64,000 bases of DNA, from assembly GCA_019695185.1 (NCBI GenBank), contig JAIBAN010000041.1:1-64000 (forward strand), written 5' to 3'. The DNA comes from Blastocatellia bacterium. GTDB taxonomy: Bacteria > Acidobacteriota > Blastocatellia > Chloracidobacteriales > Chloracidobacteriaceae. A program made the position numbers and the translations under genes. The stretch's first letter is position 1. Every line of letters starts with the position of its first letter. Below the pieces are notes generated by a model. It ran no database searches. It was not told the origin of the DNA and worked only from the letters and a program-made list of their open reading frames with translations. This document shows, in pieces, positions 16,630-26,360 of this stretch.

Positions 16630-17690
16630 AATGACAACGTTCCATCAGTGGCGATTTTCACGCCGTTGGCTCCGAAATCGGCCTGCGTCAGGCTTTGCAT
16701 GAGCGGAATAATCGCGTTTGAGGAATCCACCTGTGGGCCGCCGGGTTTGATTTGTTTGAAAGGATGAATTTTTCCGCCCCGAAATGCCCCGTCTTTGGGG
16801 TCCAGATGGGCTTCCAAAACCATTGTTACACCCAATTCCGCCGTCAGATTGAATTTTCCATAAGTCGCAAAATTGCCCAGCGAATAGGCAATCAAACGAT
16901 TTTTATACACTTCCATCCCCCGGCAGACGTGCGGTCCGTGCCCAATCACCAAATCCGCTCCGGCATCCACTACGGCATGAGTGAATTTGCGCAGGTGTCC
17001 ACGGGTTTCGCCCAGATAGATTTCCATTTTGTCCGGAACATGGAGGTTGGCGGTGCCTTCTGCGCCTCCGTGGAAGGAAACCACCACGATGTCAGCCTTG
17101 GCATTGGTTTCGGCCACCACGCGGCGGGCGGTTTCGATGTCGTTCAGATTGTACGAAACGGGATTGGTGGCAAAACCGATGACCGCGACTTTTCGGCCTT
17201 TGATAGTAAGCCAGGCGATGTCGCCGGTTTCGGCGGCATGGGCGATGCCAAGGCCGTCCAGCACCTTTTTGGAACTAATCATGCCCTCCGTGCCAAAATC
17301 GCTGGCGTGGTTGTTGGCCAGACTCATCACATCAATTCCCGCATCCTTGAGGTATTTCCCGTATCGGGTCGGCACGCGAAACGCATAACAGTTGCGCGAG
17401 TTCGGCCCGCATTTGCCGCTCGAACCGCCTTCGAGCATCGGCCCTTCGAGGTTTCCAAAGGCAACATCGGCGCGGGTCAGCACCGGCGCAGCCTCTTTCA
17501 TCATTTCGGCCCCGTCATTGGGCGGGAGGCCGCTTTCGTCCGGAAAAGACGACCCCAGCATAATGTCACCGACACCCATAAAGACTATCGGCTGATTGTT
17601 TGGCTTTTGCGGCGGAGTGGCCTGCACGCTCCAGCCCGTGATGAGTGAAAAACACAACAACGCAGTTAAAAAAGAAAGTCGAAGTTTCAT
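16626..17690 (-). CDS. CapA-like metallophosphatase family protein
   Basis: 354 residues from ATG 17690; an upstream TTG at 17702 is rejected because AAAGG and a signal peptide (MKLRLSFLTALLCFSLITGW) fit the ATG. The PGA_cap/CapA motifs are present: GVGDIMLGS at the N-terminus, AFGNLEGP, SLANNHASDFG, VSFHGG and GHGPHV, matching the metal-binding residues of calcineurin-like phosphoesterases. CapA-family proteins occur in poly-gamma-glutamate capsule loci, but no capB/capC genes are nearby, so a capsule role is not supported here. It overlaps the next gene by four bases. Probably periplasmic. Confidence 0.88.
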   Translation of the reverse strand: MKLRLSFLTALLCFSLITGWSVQATPPQKPNNQPIVFMGVGDIMLGSSFPDESGLPPNDGAEMMKEAAPVLTRADVAFGNLEGPMLEGGSSGKCGPNSRNCYAFRVPTRYGKYLKDAGIDVMSLANNHASDFGTEGMISSKKVLDGLGIAHAAETGDIAWLTIKGRKVAVIGFATNPVSYNLNDIETARRVVAETNAKADIVVVSFHGGAEGTANLHVPDKMEIYLGETRGHLRKFTHAVVDAGADLVIGHGPHVCRGMEVYKNRLIAYSLGNFATYGKFNLTAELGVTMVLEAHLDPKDGAFRGGKIHPFKQIKPGGPQVDSSNAIIPLMQSLTQADFGANGVKIATDGTLSL

Positions 17691-17923
17691 AGAACCTTTC
17701 AATGTTGTTCAGGGGGCTGAAAAATTGAACCCACAGCTTGAGAAAGCAAAAGATTTGTCACAATGCGAAATGAATTATGACCTGCTCTCAGAAACGAAAA
17801 CAAGACAACCGGTTGCAAATCGGGGTTCGGCTTCAAACTTCCTGCCGCAAATGGTAAGCTGCGGCCCTTCAGCAATTCGCACTTTTTTGACTCCCAGCCG
17901 GATTTTTCGGAAAGACTCTTTCA

Positions 17924-19825
17924 ATGCTCACACCCGACGCATTGCTCCAAAACCGCTATCGAATTGTGACCCTGATTGGCCAGGGCGGGATGGGTGCGGT
18001 CTATCAGGCCGTTGACCAGCGGCTGAAAAGTCAGGTGGCGGTCAAGCAGACGCTGTGTTCAGATGATGAACTGCGGCAGGCGTTTGAACAGGAAGCCCGG
18101 ATTCTGGCCAACCTGCGGCACAAGGCGCTCCCCAAGGTAATTGACCATTTCACCGAAGGCGATGAACAGTTTCTGGTCATGGAATTCATTCCCGGCAGCG
18201 ATTTGGGCGACCTGCTCAAAGCCCGTTCCTCGCCCTTTCCGCTGGGGAAAGTGCTGTATTGGGCCGACCAGTTGCTGGATGCCCTTGAATATCTGCATGA
18301 CCAGTCACCTCCGATTATTCACCGCGACATCAAGCCGCAAAACCTGAAACTGACCGAACGCAGCGAAATCATCCTGATTGATTTTGGTCTGGCCAAGGGC
18401 GTGCCCTCGCATAGCACCACGGGCAGCAAAAACAAAAGTGTGTTCGGTTATACGCCCAACTATGCGCCCCCCGAACAAATGCAGGCCGCCGGAACCGATG
18501 CCCGGAGCGACCTCTATGCCCTGGCTGCCACCCTGTTTCACCTGGCAACCGGGAAAAAACCGGTGGATGCCCTGACACGGGCCATGAACCTCATCAGCGG
18601 CGGAACCGACCCCATGCAACCGGCCAACCAGCTCAACCCCCAGGTTCCGGCTGAAATTGCCGCCGTTTTTCACAAATCCCTGGCCCTGCCCCGCGAACAA
18701 CGCCATGCTTCGGCGACGGAAATGCGGCAGGCGCTCCACAGCGCAGGACGTTCGGCACGGATTTCAGCCAGCCCCAACGAACCGGTTCCCGTTCTGTCGA
18801 GTGAGTCGGCAACCGTCATCCAAACCCCTCCCGGACCTTCAATTCCGGAAACCCAGGCGTTACGGCCTTCGGACGGGTTTCCAACCCTGCTGGTCGAAGC
18901 ACCTCATTCCGGCAACCGGACGCCGGTTTCCAGCCGGCAGGTGAAGGTGCTGGTCGGTCATGGCGGAGGCGTCAACGACGTGGTTTTCTCGCCCAGCGGG
19001 GCGCAGGTGCTCTCAGCCAGCCAGGACACCACCCTGATTTTGTGGGATGTCCGGAGCGGGCGTGAAATCCGGCGGTTTTCAACCATGACCCGGCATACCT
19101 ACTCGGTCGAATGCGCCACGTTTTCCCCCGACGGGAATCAGGTTTTATCCGGCAGCCGCGACGGAACCGTGCGCCTGTGGGATGCCAACAGCGGGCAGGA
19201 ACTGGCCCGGCTGACCGGCCACACCGGCGTGGTGCATGACGTGACCTACACGCCGGACGGGCGGTTTGCCCTCTCTTCGAGCGGCGACAAAACCGTGCGC
19301 CTGTGGGATGTTGAAACCGGCAAGGAACAGCGCCGTCTGGTCGGACATCAGAACTCCGTCATGAGCGTCGTGGTTTCGCCCGACGGAAAACGGGTTTTGA
19401 CCGGCGGTCACGATGATACGGCACGGCTCTGGGACCTTGAAAACGGCCAGGAATTGCGGGTTTTCCGGCAGTGGGGCGGCGTCTGGAGCCTCTTCTTTTT
19501 TCCTGACGGGCGGCGGGCAGCGTCAGGCAGTTCAGACAAAACCATTCACTTGTGGGATGTCGAAACCGGCCAGGGCCTGCCCCGCATCGAAGGCCATACT
19601 GACGCGGTGACCAGTATTGCGCTGCTTCCGGACGGACTGCATCTGCTTTCCGGCAGTTCCGACACGACCCTCAAACTGTGGGAAATTGCTTCGGGCGAGG
19701 CGCTTTATTCCTTCGAAGGCCACAAATACGGCGTGACGAGCATTTCGCTTTCCCCCGACGGACGGTTGGGAGCCTCCAGCAGTTGGGATAAAACCGTCAG
19801 GATTTGGAAAGTGGCCACCAAATAA
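17924..19825 (+). CDS. Serine/threonine protein kinase with C-terminal WD40 propeller
   Basis: 633 residues. Residues about 12-275 are a Hanks-type kinase: Gly loop GQGGMGAVY, Lys41 in VAVK, HRD at 133-135 with KPQNL, and DFG from Asp153. All key catalytic residues are there, so it should be active. After a Pro/Ser-rich linker (about 280-340) come seven WD40 repeats from GHGGGVNDVVFSPSG to VRIWKV, enough for one closed seven-bladed propeller. No transmembrane segment is seen, so it is probably a soluble cytoplasmic kinase with the propeller as sensor or docking platform. The upstream region 17691-17923 is shared with the divergent capA-like gene. Only weak GGAAAG precedes the start. Confidence 0.93.
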   Translation: MLTPDALLQNRYRIVTLIGQGGMGAVYQAVDQRLKSQVAVKQTLCSDDELRQAFEQEARILANLRHKALPKVIDHFTEGDEQFLVMEFIPGSDLGDLLKARSSPFPLGKVLYWADQLLDALEYLHDQSPPIIHRDIKPQNLKLTERSEIILIDFGLAKGVPSHSTTGSKNKSVFGYTPNYAPPEQMQAAGTDARSDLYALAATLFHLATGKKPVDALTRAMNLISGGTDPMQPANQLNPQVPAEIAAVFHKSLALPREQRHASATEMRQALHSAGRSARISASPNEPVPVLSSESATVIQTPPGPSIPETQALRPSDGFPTLLVEAPHSGNRTPVSSRQVKVLVGHGGGVNDVVFSPSGAQVLSASQDTTLILWDVRSGREIRRFSTMTRHTYSVECATFSPDGNQVLSGSRDGTVRLWDANSGQELARLTGHTGVVHDVTYTPDGRFALSSSGDKTVRLWDVETGKEQRRLVGHQNSVMSVVVSPDGKRVLTGGHDDTARLWDLENGQELRVFRQWGGVWSLFFFPDGRRAASGSSDKTIHLWDVETGQGLPRIEGHTDAVTSIALLPDGLHLLSGSSDTTLKLWEIASGEALYSFEGHKYGVTSISLSPDGRLGASSSWDKTVRIWKVATK

Positions 19826-19954
19826 TTGGAAACCAGACCGAGGACTTCCATTTGAGCGGAACGAATGCTGGCGGATGCCAACAGTCCGCCGCTAGAATGA
19901 AATATCTGCGCGGTTCTGCGCGGATAACAGATTCTTCAGGACTCATTATTTTTT

Positions 19955-20989
19955 ATGTCAGACCTTACCAATTTTGACCCCAATGCCGCAGCCGCAGCCG
20001 GTTCCGGTGTCTATGGGCTGCCCTTTTCACATGACAACAGCCGGGTGATTCTGGTTCCGGTGCCGTATGAGGCCACCACCTCGTATGGGGGCGGCACCTC
20101 GCGCGGCCCCGGAGCCATCCGCGAGGCCAGCCACCAAGTAGACCTCTATGATTTGGGAACCGGGAAACCCTACGAAGCCGGAATTTTCATGCTCGACGAG
20201 TCGGAGGAAATCTGGCAACACAACGAGGAAGCCAAACATCTGGCGACGGTTGTCATTCACGAAAGCGACAGCGTTGACGCCCCTACCCTTGCCCACTATC
20301 TGGCGCAGGTCAACGAGCACAGCGCCGCCGTCAATCAGTGGGTGTATCAGACAACCGCCCGGATTCTGGCGGAAAACCGGATTGCCGGTATCGTTGGCGG
20401 AGACCATTCCGTTCCTTTTGGAGCCATCCAGGCATATGCGGAAAAATATCCGGGGCTGGGAATTCTGCATATTGATGCCCACGCCGATTTGCGTGACAGC
20501 TACGAAGGGTTCACCTGGTCGCACGCCTCGATTATGCACAATGTGATGACCCGGATTCCGGCAGTCGGAAAACTGGTCCAGGTGGGCATCCGTGACTTTT
20601 GCGAAGCCGAAAAAGACATGATTGACCAGTCAAACGGGCGAATTGTGACTTTTTTCGACGAACAACTGGCCGCCCGCAAGTTCGAAGGCACGTCCTGGGG
20701 CAAGCTCGTCGCGGAAATGGTCGCCGCCCTGCCCCAACAGGTCTATCTGTCCTTCGACATTGACGGATTGGACCCCACGCTCTGCCCCAATACGGGAACT
20801 CCGGTTCCCGGCGGGCTTTCTTTTCAGGAAGCGGTGGCTTTGATTGCTGCGGTTGCCCATTCGGGCCGCACAATTGTCGGGTTTGACCTGAATGAAGTCG
20901 CCCCCGGCGCGGATGACGAATGGGATGCCAATGTGGGGGCGCGAATGCTGTATAAAATGATTGGCTACACGCTGCTCTCGCAAGGCTAA
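19955..20989 (+). CDS. speB: Agmatinase/arginase family ureohydrolase
   Basis: 344 residues. All manganese-binding motifs of the ureohydrolase fold are present: GGDHS near residue 149, DAHADLRDSYEG near residue 175, and SFDIDGLDP near residue 269. VPVPYEATTSYGGGTSRGP near the N-terminus and the PVPGGLS segment fit agmatinases better than arginases. Agmatinase splits agmatine into putrescine and urea, leading to polyamines; formiminoglutamase or guanidinobutyrase activity cannot be excluded. The gene symbol is therefore tentative. No polyamine genes are adjacent. The 345-base gap downstream is filled by palindromic repeats. Confidence 0.88.
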   Translation: MSDLTNFDPNAAAAAGSGVYGLPFSHDNSRVILVPVPYEATTSYGGGTSRGPGAIREASHQVDLYDLGTGKPYEAGIFMLDESEEIWQHNEEAKHLATVVIHESDSVDAPTLAHYLAQVNEHSAAVNQWVYQTTARILAENRIAGIVGGDHSVPFGAIQAYAEKYPGLGILHIDAHADLRDSYEGFTWSHASIMHNVMTRIPAVGKLVQVGIRDFCEAEKDMIDQSNGRIVTFFDEQLAARKFEGTSWGKLVAEMVAALPQQVYLSFDIDGLDPTLCPNTGTPVPGGLSFQEAVALIAAVAHSGRTIVGFDLNEVAPGADDEWDANVGARMLYKMIGYTLLSQG

Positions 20990-20990
20990 A

Positions 20991-21329
20991 GTTCAGAGTT
21001 CCACCTTCAGGCGGCAGTTCAGAGTTCCGCGTTTACGCGGCGGTTTTGAGTTCCGCCTTCAGGCGGCTGTTGGAGTTCCGTCTTCAGGCGGCTGTCCTTG
21101 ATTTTTCTTAAAAGGAGTGTTCCCGTTTATTCACGGCCAAAAGCAGCAAAACTGTTTCCGAATGGCCCCCTGACACGTTATAAAGAAAGACTTGAAAGGG
21201 TTCCGCCTGAAGGCGGAACTCAAACTGCCGCCTGAAGGCGGAACTCAAACTGCCGCCTAAAGGCGGAACTCAAACTGCCGCCTAAAGGCGGAACTCTGAA
21301 CTGCCGCCTGAAGGCGGAACTCATAACTC
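20991..21329. repeat. Large cluster of CCGCCTGAAGGCGG palindrome units in inverted halves
   Basis: Bases 20991-21090 hold four units in the sense GAGTTCCGCCTTCAGGCGGC (one variant is CGCGTTTACGCGG). Bases 21200-21329 hold five units in the opposite sense, GCCGCCTGAAGGCGGAACTC, with some CTAAAG variants where both sides of the palindrome do not match fully. The middle 100 bases are unrelated. It stops just before the next start codon. Confidence 0.92.
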
Positions 21330-21334
21330 TAAAG

Positions 21335-21871
21335 ATGCCTTCCGGAAAAACCCACGATTTAATTACTTATGTGTTGGCTGTGCCCACGGGTGCAGTTTTG
21401 TTTCTCCTGACCCGGAATCCGGGCCTGACGGCTTTGGGCACGGGGGCAATGCTCTTTGGCGGGCTGATGTTTGGACCCGACCTGGATGTCAAAAGCAAGC
21501 AATACACCCGCTGGGGGGTCCTGCGCTGGATTTGGTGGCCCTACCAAAAATTCTGCTCGCATCGGTCCCGACTCTCACATGGAATATTGTTTTCGACTTT
21601 TTTCCGGGTATTTTACTTTCTGGCCATTGTCACGCTGTTTCTGGCGACAGTGTTGTACATTCAAAACGTTGTCGTGCTGGGAATGCCCTCCACGGGGGAA
21701 CAGGTCATTGGGGTATTTCAGGAATCCCTGCGCCGGATGTTGACGCTGATCCACAGTCTGGACCGCCGGATGGTTCTAATGCTGCTCATCGGGTTGTGGT
21801 GGGGTGCCACCACCCACACCATTAGTGATTTTGTGGTGACGACCTTTAAGAATGCTTCCCGTTCCTTGTAA
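21335..21871 (+). CDS. DUF2227 family membrane protein (putative metal-binding)
   Basis: 178 residues. The N-terminal half has the DUF2227 signature: MPSGKTHDLITY, GGLMFGPDLDVKSKQYTRWG, LRWIWWPYQKFCSHRSRLSHG. The conserved His and Asp residues suggest a metal site. Hydrophobic segments at about 15-30, 85-115 and 145-160 point to a membrane protein. DUF2227 proteins have no established function; the pattern is reminiscent of membrane-bound metal-dependent hydrolases. The start follows a palindromic repeat cluster by five bases, and no ribosome-binding site can be recognised in CATAACTCTAAAG. Confidence 0.85.
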   Translation: MPSGKTHDLITYVLAVPTGAVLFLLTRNPGLTALGTGAMLFGGLMFGPDLDVKSKQYTRWGVLRWIWWPYQKFCSHRSRLSHGILFSTFFRVFYFLAIVTLFLATVLYIQNVVVLGMPSTGEQVIGVFQESLRRMLTLIHSLDRRMVLMLLIGLWWGATTHTISDFVVTTFKNASRSL

Positions 21872-22192
21872 ATGACAACCAGGTTCGGCCCAGGTTTTCG
21901 AGTCTGCTTTGTTCGAACCTCGGTGGAACAGAGACTGGAATCTGAATTTGCACTTCAGTGGGACCTCACGACAGTTTCTCAAGTGTTTCCGAATTGTCCG
22001 CCTTGGTTCATTTTTTCCGACAGAACAAATTTTCCACATTTGTATCTACGGCAGTTGAGAGGTAGAATGCTCCACCCGTAGTTCAAAACGGTTTTTTTGA
22101 AATTCCCCCAACAACACACATCACAAACACAGGATTGCAACCGGCGGCAGTCTTGAATACAAGCCGGGTCATTGGTTGCGGCGGTTTACAGT
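21872..22192. other. Gap upstream of the histidine kinase gene
   Basis: 321 bases without a supported gene or repeat array. Presumably it contains the promoter of the histidine kinase, but I see no convincing -35/-10 pair. Confidence 0.4.
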
Positions 22193-25100
22193 ATGCGCAT
22201 TCGGACGGGTGTTTCCCCAACCGAAGGATTGTCCCGCTCTCGCAGCAGGCGTGCAGGCCATTTGCGCTGGGTAAGGGGATGGTGTTGCCGGCGGATGCTG
22301 ACTTGCTTCGGTCTGGCGGTTTGGCTGCTGGCCACCCCGGCGGGTCAGGCCCAAAGTCCCCGTCACGAACATCCTGCCGGTGCCCCCACAACTCCGCCCG
22401 GAACTGAAATCACAGGAAAAACACTGGGCGATACCTCTCGCATCACCCGTCCGGCCTTTCGAATTTTCAACAACAAAAACGGTTTGCCCCATAACCGGGT
22501 GGATGCCGTGGCCTTTGACCCCAAAGGGTATTTGTGGGTTGGCACCCAGGATGGACCAGCCTATTTCAACGGGCGCGTCTGGACGGTCGTCCCGTTGCCG
22601 CAACGCACGGTTTCAAATTTTATCCGGTCGCTGCTGGTCGGAGCCGATGGAAGCGTCTGGTTTGGCAGTGATGGGGGCGGGCTTTCCCGATTGAAACCGG
22701 ATGGAGAGTGGGAAACCTACGACCGGCAGGGCGGTCTGCCCGACAATGTGGTGCGGTGTTTGTTTGAAACGGTTTCGCCGGATGGAACCCGCATTCTGTG
22801 GGCTGGTACCGACGCAGGTCTGGGTCGGTTCGCGGCTGGCCAATGGACTTCATTCACCGTGGCTTCAGGACTGCCAAACAATGTCGTTTGGGATGTGGCC
22901 GAAGACCGTCTGCCGGACGGCACGCCCCGGCTGTGGGTGGCGACCGAAGGCGGGCTGGCCTGTTTGACCAATGGCCGCTGGACCACGTACACGACGGGAA
23001 ACGGGTTGCCCAACAATATTGTCTATGCCGTGCGACCGGTCCGCACTGCCAATGGCAGCATGGCGCTCTGGGTTGGTACCGAAGGCGGGCTGGCCCGATT
23101 GGAGGCCGACCGTTGGACCAGCTATGACACGAAATCGTCAGGACTGCCGAACAATGTCGTCATGAACGTCTTGGAGAGCGTGGGCCCCAACGGGAACCGG
23201 ACCGTCTGGGTGGCCACCTATGGCGGCGGGCTGGCCCGTTTTGCCAATGACATCTGGACCGTCTATGACCAGCGGTCCGGATTTCCCAGCAATCAGGTCC
23301 GGTTCCTGCGGGAAACAGTTTCAACCAGCGGCATCCGTACCTTGTGGGTGGGAACCTATGGCGGCGGACTGGTTCGCATGGAAGACACCAAATGGCAGGT
23401 GGTGGATTCCCCGGCCCTGAACAACAAGATTGCCCTCAGTTTCCTGGAAACAACCGAATCCGATGGCACGCACACGCTCTGGATGGGAACCAACGGCGGC
23501 GGGCTGGCCTGCTTTGCCAACAACCGCTGGACCATTTTTGATACAGCTTCCGGGTTACCGGCGAATGTGGTTTCCAGCCTGCTGGAAACCACGGACGAGC
23601 AAGGCAACCGGATTCTGTGGGCTGCCACCTTTGGCGGAGGACTGGCCCGATTGGAAAAAGGCCGCTGGAGCGTCATTGACAATCGGTCGGGCCTGCCCAG
23701 CAACTGGGTCACCAGTTTGCTTGAAACCAAGGCACCGGACGGCACCCGCACGCTCTGGGTGGGAACGTATGGCGGAGGACTGGCCCGGCTGGAAAAAGGC
23801 CACTGGGATGTGGTGGACGCCTCGTCCGGATTGGCCAACAACTGGGTGCTCTGCCTGCTTGAAACCGTCACTCCTGGGGGAAAACAGACCATTTGGGTCG
23901 GAACCCGTTCGGGTGGCCTTTCCCGCTTTGAAAACGGCCTCTGGTCCGTGCTCAATGTCAATTCGGGCTTGCCCAACAACTGGGTCTGGAGCCTTTATGA
24001 ACAGGTTGGCGCAGATGGCAACCGGACCCTTTGGGTCGGCACCATGGGCGGGGTCACCCGTTTTTCCTTAACCGCAGCCCAGCCCAAACCCGAAACCTTT
24101 AACGAAACAACCGTTCCCGCCCTGCCCAACAAAGTCGTTCACCGGATTCTGGAGGATTCCCGGCACCGGCTCTATCTCTGCACCAACAAAGGAGTCACCC
24201 GCCTGACCCCGCGTGCGCCAACGGCTGACAACAGGGCTGAATTTGACCTGTACACCTACACCACCGAAGACGGGCTGCCTGACAACGAAAGTATCAATCT
24301 GGCCGGTAAAAACCTGACCGACAGCCGGGGCCGGATGTGGGTCGGAACCGTCGAGGGGGGGGCCATGCTCGACCTGACCCTGGAAGTGCCGGACCGCACG
24401 CCCAAACCGCTCTATCTGGAACGGGCTGTGACTGTTGCAGACCGGGCAGCCACCGAAGTCAACCTGCCGGTGACCGATGGCGCAACGCTCGCCTATGACC
24501 AGAACCGGCTGGTGTTTCAATATGCCCTGCTGTCGTTTTTCCGCGAGTCTGAAACCCTCTATCGCACCCAAATGGTGGGACTTGACCGTGAACCTTCGGC
24601 CTGGAATACGGACTGGAAGCGCGAATTTACCACTCTGCCTGCCGGAGATTATGTCTTTCGGGTGTGGGGGCGCGATTATGCGGGCAATGTTTCCGGACCG
24701 GTTCAGATGGCCTTTACCATCCGTCCCGCTCCCTGGCGCACGATTCCGGCCTATGTGCTGTATGCCGTGTTGATGGCCGGTGCCGGTTATGGTGTTTTCA
24801 ACTGGCGGGTCCGGGAATTCAAACGGCGGCAGTTGGAACGGGTCGAACACCTGCGCCAACTGCAACAACAACGCCTGGAAACCCTGGGCCATTTGCTGGA
24901 AAGCACCAGGGTCATCAATTCCCAGCTTGATTTGACCACCGTGCTGCAAAACATTGCCGAAGAAGGAGCCCGGCTGATTGATGGCGAACCGGGCGGCATC
25001 GGGCTGGTCGAAGCAGGCGAGGTGGTTTTCAAACGAGTCTGGAAAAAAGACCGCTGGGACGAGACGCCCCTTGCGTTCCGGCTGGGCGAAGGCGTTGCCG

Positions 25101-26230
25101 GACAGGTGGCAGCCAACGGGCAGGCCCTCATCATCAATGACCCGGCTCAGGTGCCCAACCTCCGGTTTCCCGAAAAACTGGCCGACTACGAAGTTCACGG
25201 CTGGATGGACGTTCCGATTCGTTCCCGCAAAGGGAAAATCGTTGGGGTGCTGGACGTGCGGTTACGACCTGAACGCGGGCCGTTTACCGAACTGGACCGG
25301 CAGGTGATGGAATCGTTTGCCAATCAGGCGGCGGTGGCGATTGAAAATGCCGCCCTCTATGGCGAGGTGGAAAACCAGAACCTGGAACTGGAAGAGAAAA
25401 ATCTGGTCATCAGCGAATCATTGGTTGAGTTGAAGCGGCTTTATCAGCAGGAGCAGGAAGTCATTCGCACCTTGCAGGACCTCAACCGCATGAAGACCAA
25501 TTTTATCGTCGTCACTTCGCACGAAATGCGAACCCCGTTGACAGTCCTCAAGGGATATACCGAGGCACTGCTGGATGAGTTTTTCGGCCCCTTGACCGAA
25601 CCGCAACGCCATTCACTGGTTTCCTGCCGCCGCATGGTGGAGCGCATGATTAAGAGCTTCAACGACATTCTGGAAATGCTCAAAATCAACGAGGAACGCA
25701 GCCCTTTGAATCCGGTGGCGGTCAATCTTTCCGAAACCGTGCAAAATGTGATTCAGGAACTTCAGGCATTTGCCGAACAGCGGCGGCAGCGGATTCGGTT
25801 TGACGGGCCGGAACAGGTGGACCTGCTGGCCGATTCCGAAAAACTGCAATTGGTGTTTGTCAACCTGATTCAGAATGCCATCAAGTTTACCTACGATGAT
25901 GGGGAAATCCGGATTGGCATCGTGCCGGAAACGGATGTGGTCCATATTACCGTGCGGGACAGCGGCATTGGCCTCGCCGATTCGGAATTGGACCGGGTTT
26001 TTGAAAAGTTTTACACCAGCCCCGACCCCTCCACCCACACGTCAGGGCTCTATGAATTTTCCGCCCGTGGGGCCGGATTGGGGTTGGCTATCGCCAAAAA
26101 CTACGTTGAAGCCCACGGAGGGCGGATTTGGGCGGAGTCCGCCGGCCCCGGTCAGGGAAGCTGTTTTCATGTGATGCTGCCGCTGGTCAAAGTTGAGGCT
26201 GAACTTTCCTGCCTGGAAACCAAACTCTAA
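22193..26230 (+). CDS. Two-component-regulator-propeller sensor histidine kinase with GAF domain
   Basis: 1345 residues from ATG 22193; TTG 22172 and ATG 22295 are alternatives. A signal anchor follows (LTCFGLAVWLLATPAGQAQ). About fourteen propeller repeats of the type LWVGT-x-GGLARL...SGLPNNVV span 22500-24390, enough for two seven-bladed propellers. Then come a Y_Y_Y domain (24440-24720), a transmembrane helix (YVLYAVLMAGAGYGVF), a short coiled coil and a GAF domain (24930-25360). The HisKA domain has its phosphorylated His at about residue 1110 in SHEMRTP, and HATPase_c has QNAIKF, DSGIGL and GLGLAIAK. It resembles the polysaccharide-sensing hybrid kinases of Bacteroidetes but lacks their receiver and AraC parts and has a GAF domain instead. 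The response regulator is not adjacent. The next gene is a TonB receptor, whose expression it might control. Confidence 0.93.
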   Translation: MRIRTGVSPTEGLSRSRSRRAGHLRWVRGWCCRRMLTCFGLAVWLLATPAGQAQSPRHEHPAGAPTTPPGTEITGKTLGDTSRITRPAFRIFNNKNGLPHNRVDAVAFDPKGYLWVGTQDGPAYFNGRVWTVVPLPQRTVSNFIRSLLVGADGSVWFGSDGGGLSRLKPDGEWETYDRQGGLPDNVVRCLFETVSPDGTRILWAGTDAGLGRFAAGQWTSFTVASGLPNNVVWDVAEDRLPDGTPRLWVATEGGLACLTNGRWTTYTTGNGLPNNIVYAVRPVRTANGSMALWVGTEGGLARLEADRWTSYDTKSSGLPNNVVMNVLESVGPNGNRTVWVATYGGGLARFANDIWTVYDQRSGFPSNQVRFLRETVSTSGIRTLWVGTYGGGLVRMEDTKWQVVDSPALNNKIALSFLETTESDGTHTLWMGTNGGGLACFANNRWTIFDTASGLPANVVSSLLETTDEQGNRILWAATFGGGLARLEKGRWSVIDNRSGLPSNWVTSLLETKAPDGTRTLWVGTYGGGLARLEKGHWDVVDASSGLANNWVLCLLETVTPGGKQTIWVGTRSGGLSRFENGLWSVLNVNSGLPNNWVWSLYEQVGADGNRTLWVGTMGGVTRFSLTAAQPKPETFNETTVPALPNKVVHRILEDSRHRLYLCTNKGVTRLTPRAPTADNRAEFDLYTYTTEDGLPDNESINLAGKNLTDSRGRMWVGTVEGGAMLDLTLEVPDRTPKPLYLERAVTVADRAATEVNLPVTDGATLAYDQNRLVFQYALLSFFRESETLYRTQMVGLDREPSAWNTDWKREFTTLPAGDYVFRVWGRDYAGNVSGPVQMAFTIRPAPWRTIPAYVLYAVLMAGAGYGVFNWRVREFKRRQLERVEHLRQLQQQRLETLGHLLESTRVINSQLDLTTVLQNIAEEGARLIDGEPGGIGLVEAGEVVFKRVWKKDRWDETPLAFRLGEGVAGQVAANGQALIINDPAQVPNLRFPEKLADYEVHGWMDVPIRSRKGKIVGVLDVRLRPERGPFTELDRQVMESFANQAAVAIENAALYGEVENQNLELEEKNLVISESLVELKRLYQQEQEVIRTLQDLNRMKTNFIVVTSHEMRTPLTVLKGYTEALLDEFFGPLTEPQRHSLVSCRRMVERMIKSFNDILEMLKINEERSPLNPVAVNLSETVQNVIQELQAFAEQRRQRIRFDGPEQVDLLADSEKLQLVFVNLIQNAIKFTYDDGEIRIGIVPETDVVHITVRDSGIGLADSELDRVFEKFYTSPDPSTHTSGLYEFSARGAGLGLAIAKNYVEAHGGRIWAESAGPGQGSCFHVMLPLVKVEAELSCLETKL

Positions 26231-26360
26231 GTGTGTGTTTGGGAAACCTGGCACGATTGGTTTCATCGCGCCACATTTCCCAGCTACGCTCTCAAGAAAA
26301 CACCTTGCACCCACGTTCCGCAAAACAAAGTCTGAACTTTCATAAAGGGGAATGGGATTT

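Noticed and set aside
16626-17690. Capsule biosynthesis locus
   Set aside because: Only the CapA-like gene is present; no capB, capC or export genes are nearby.
24068-25198. 376-codon open frame on the minus strand
   Set aside because: It lies antisense within the histidine kinase gene, whose domains are complete; the frame is open only because of codon bias.
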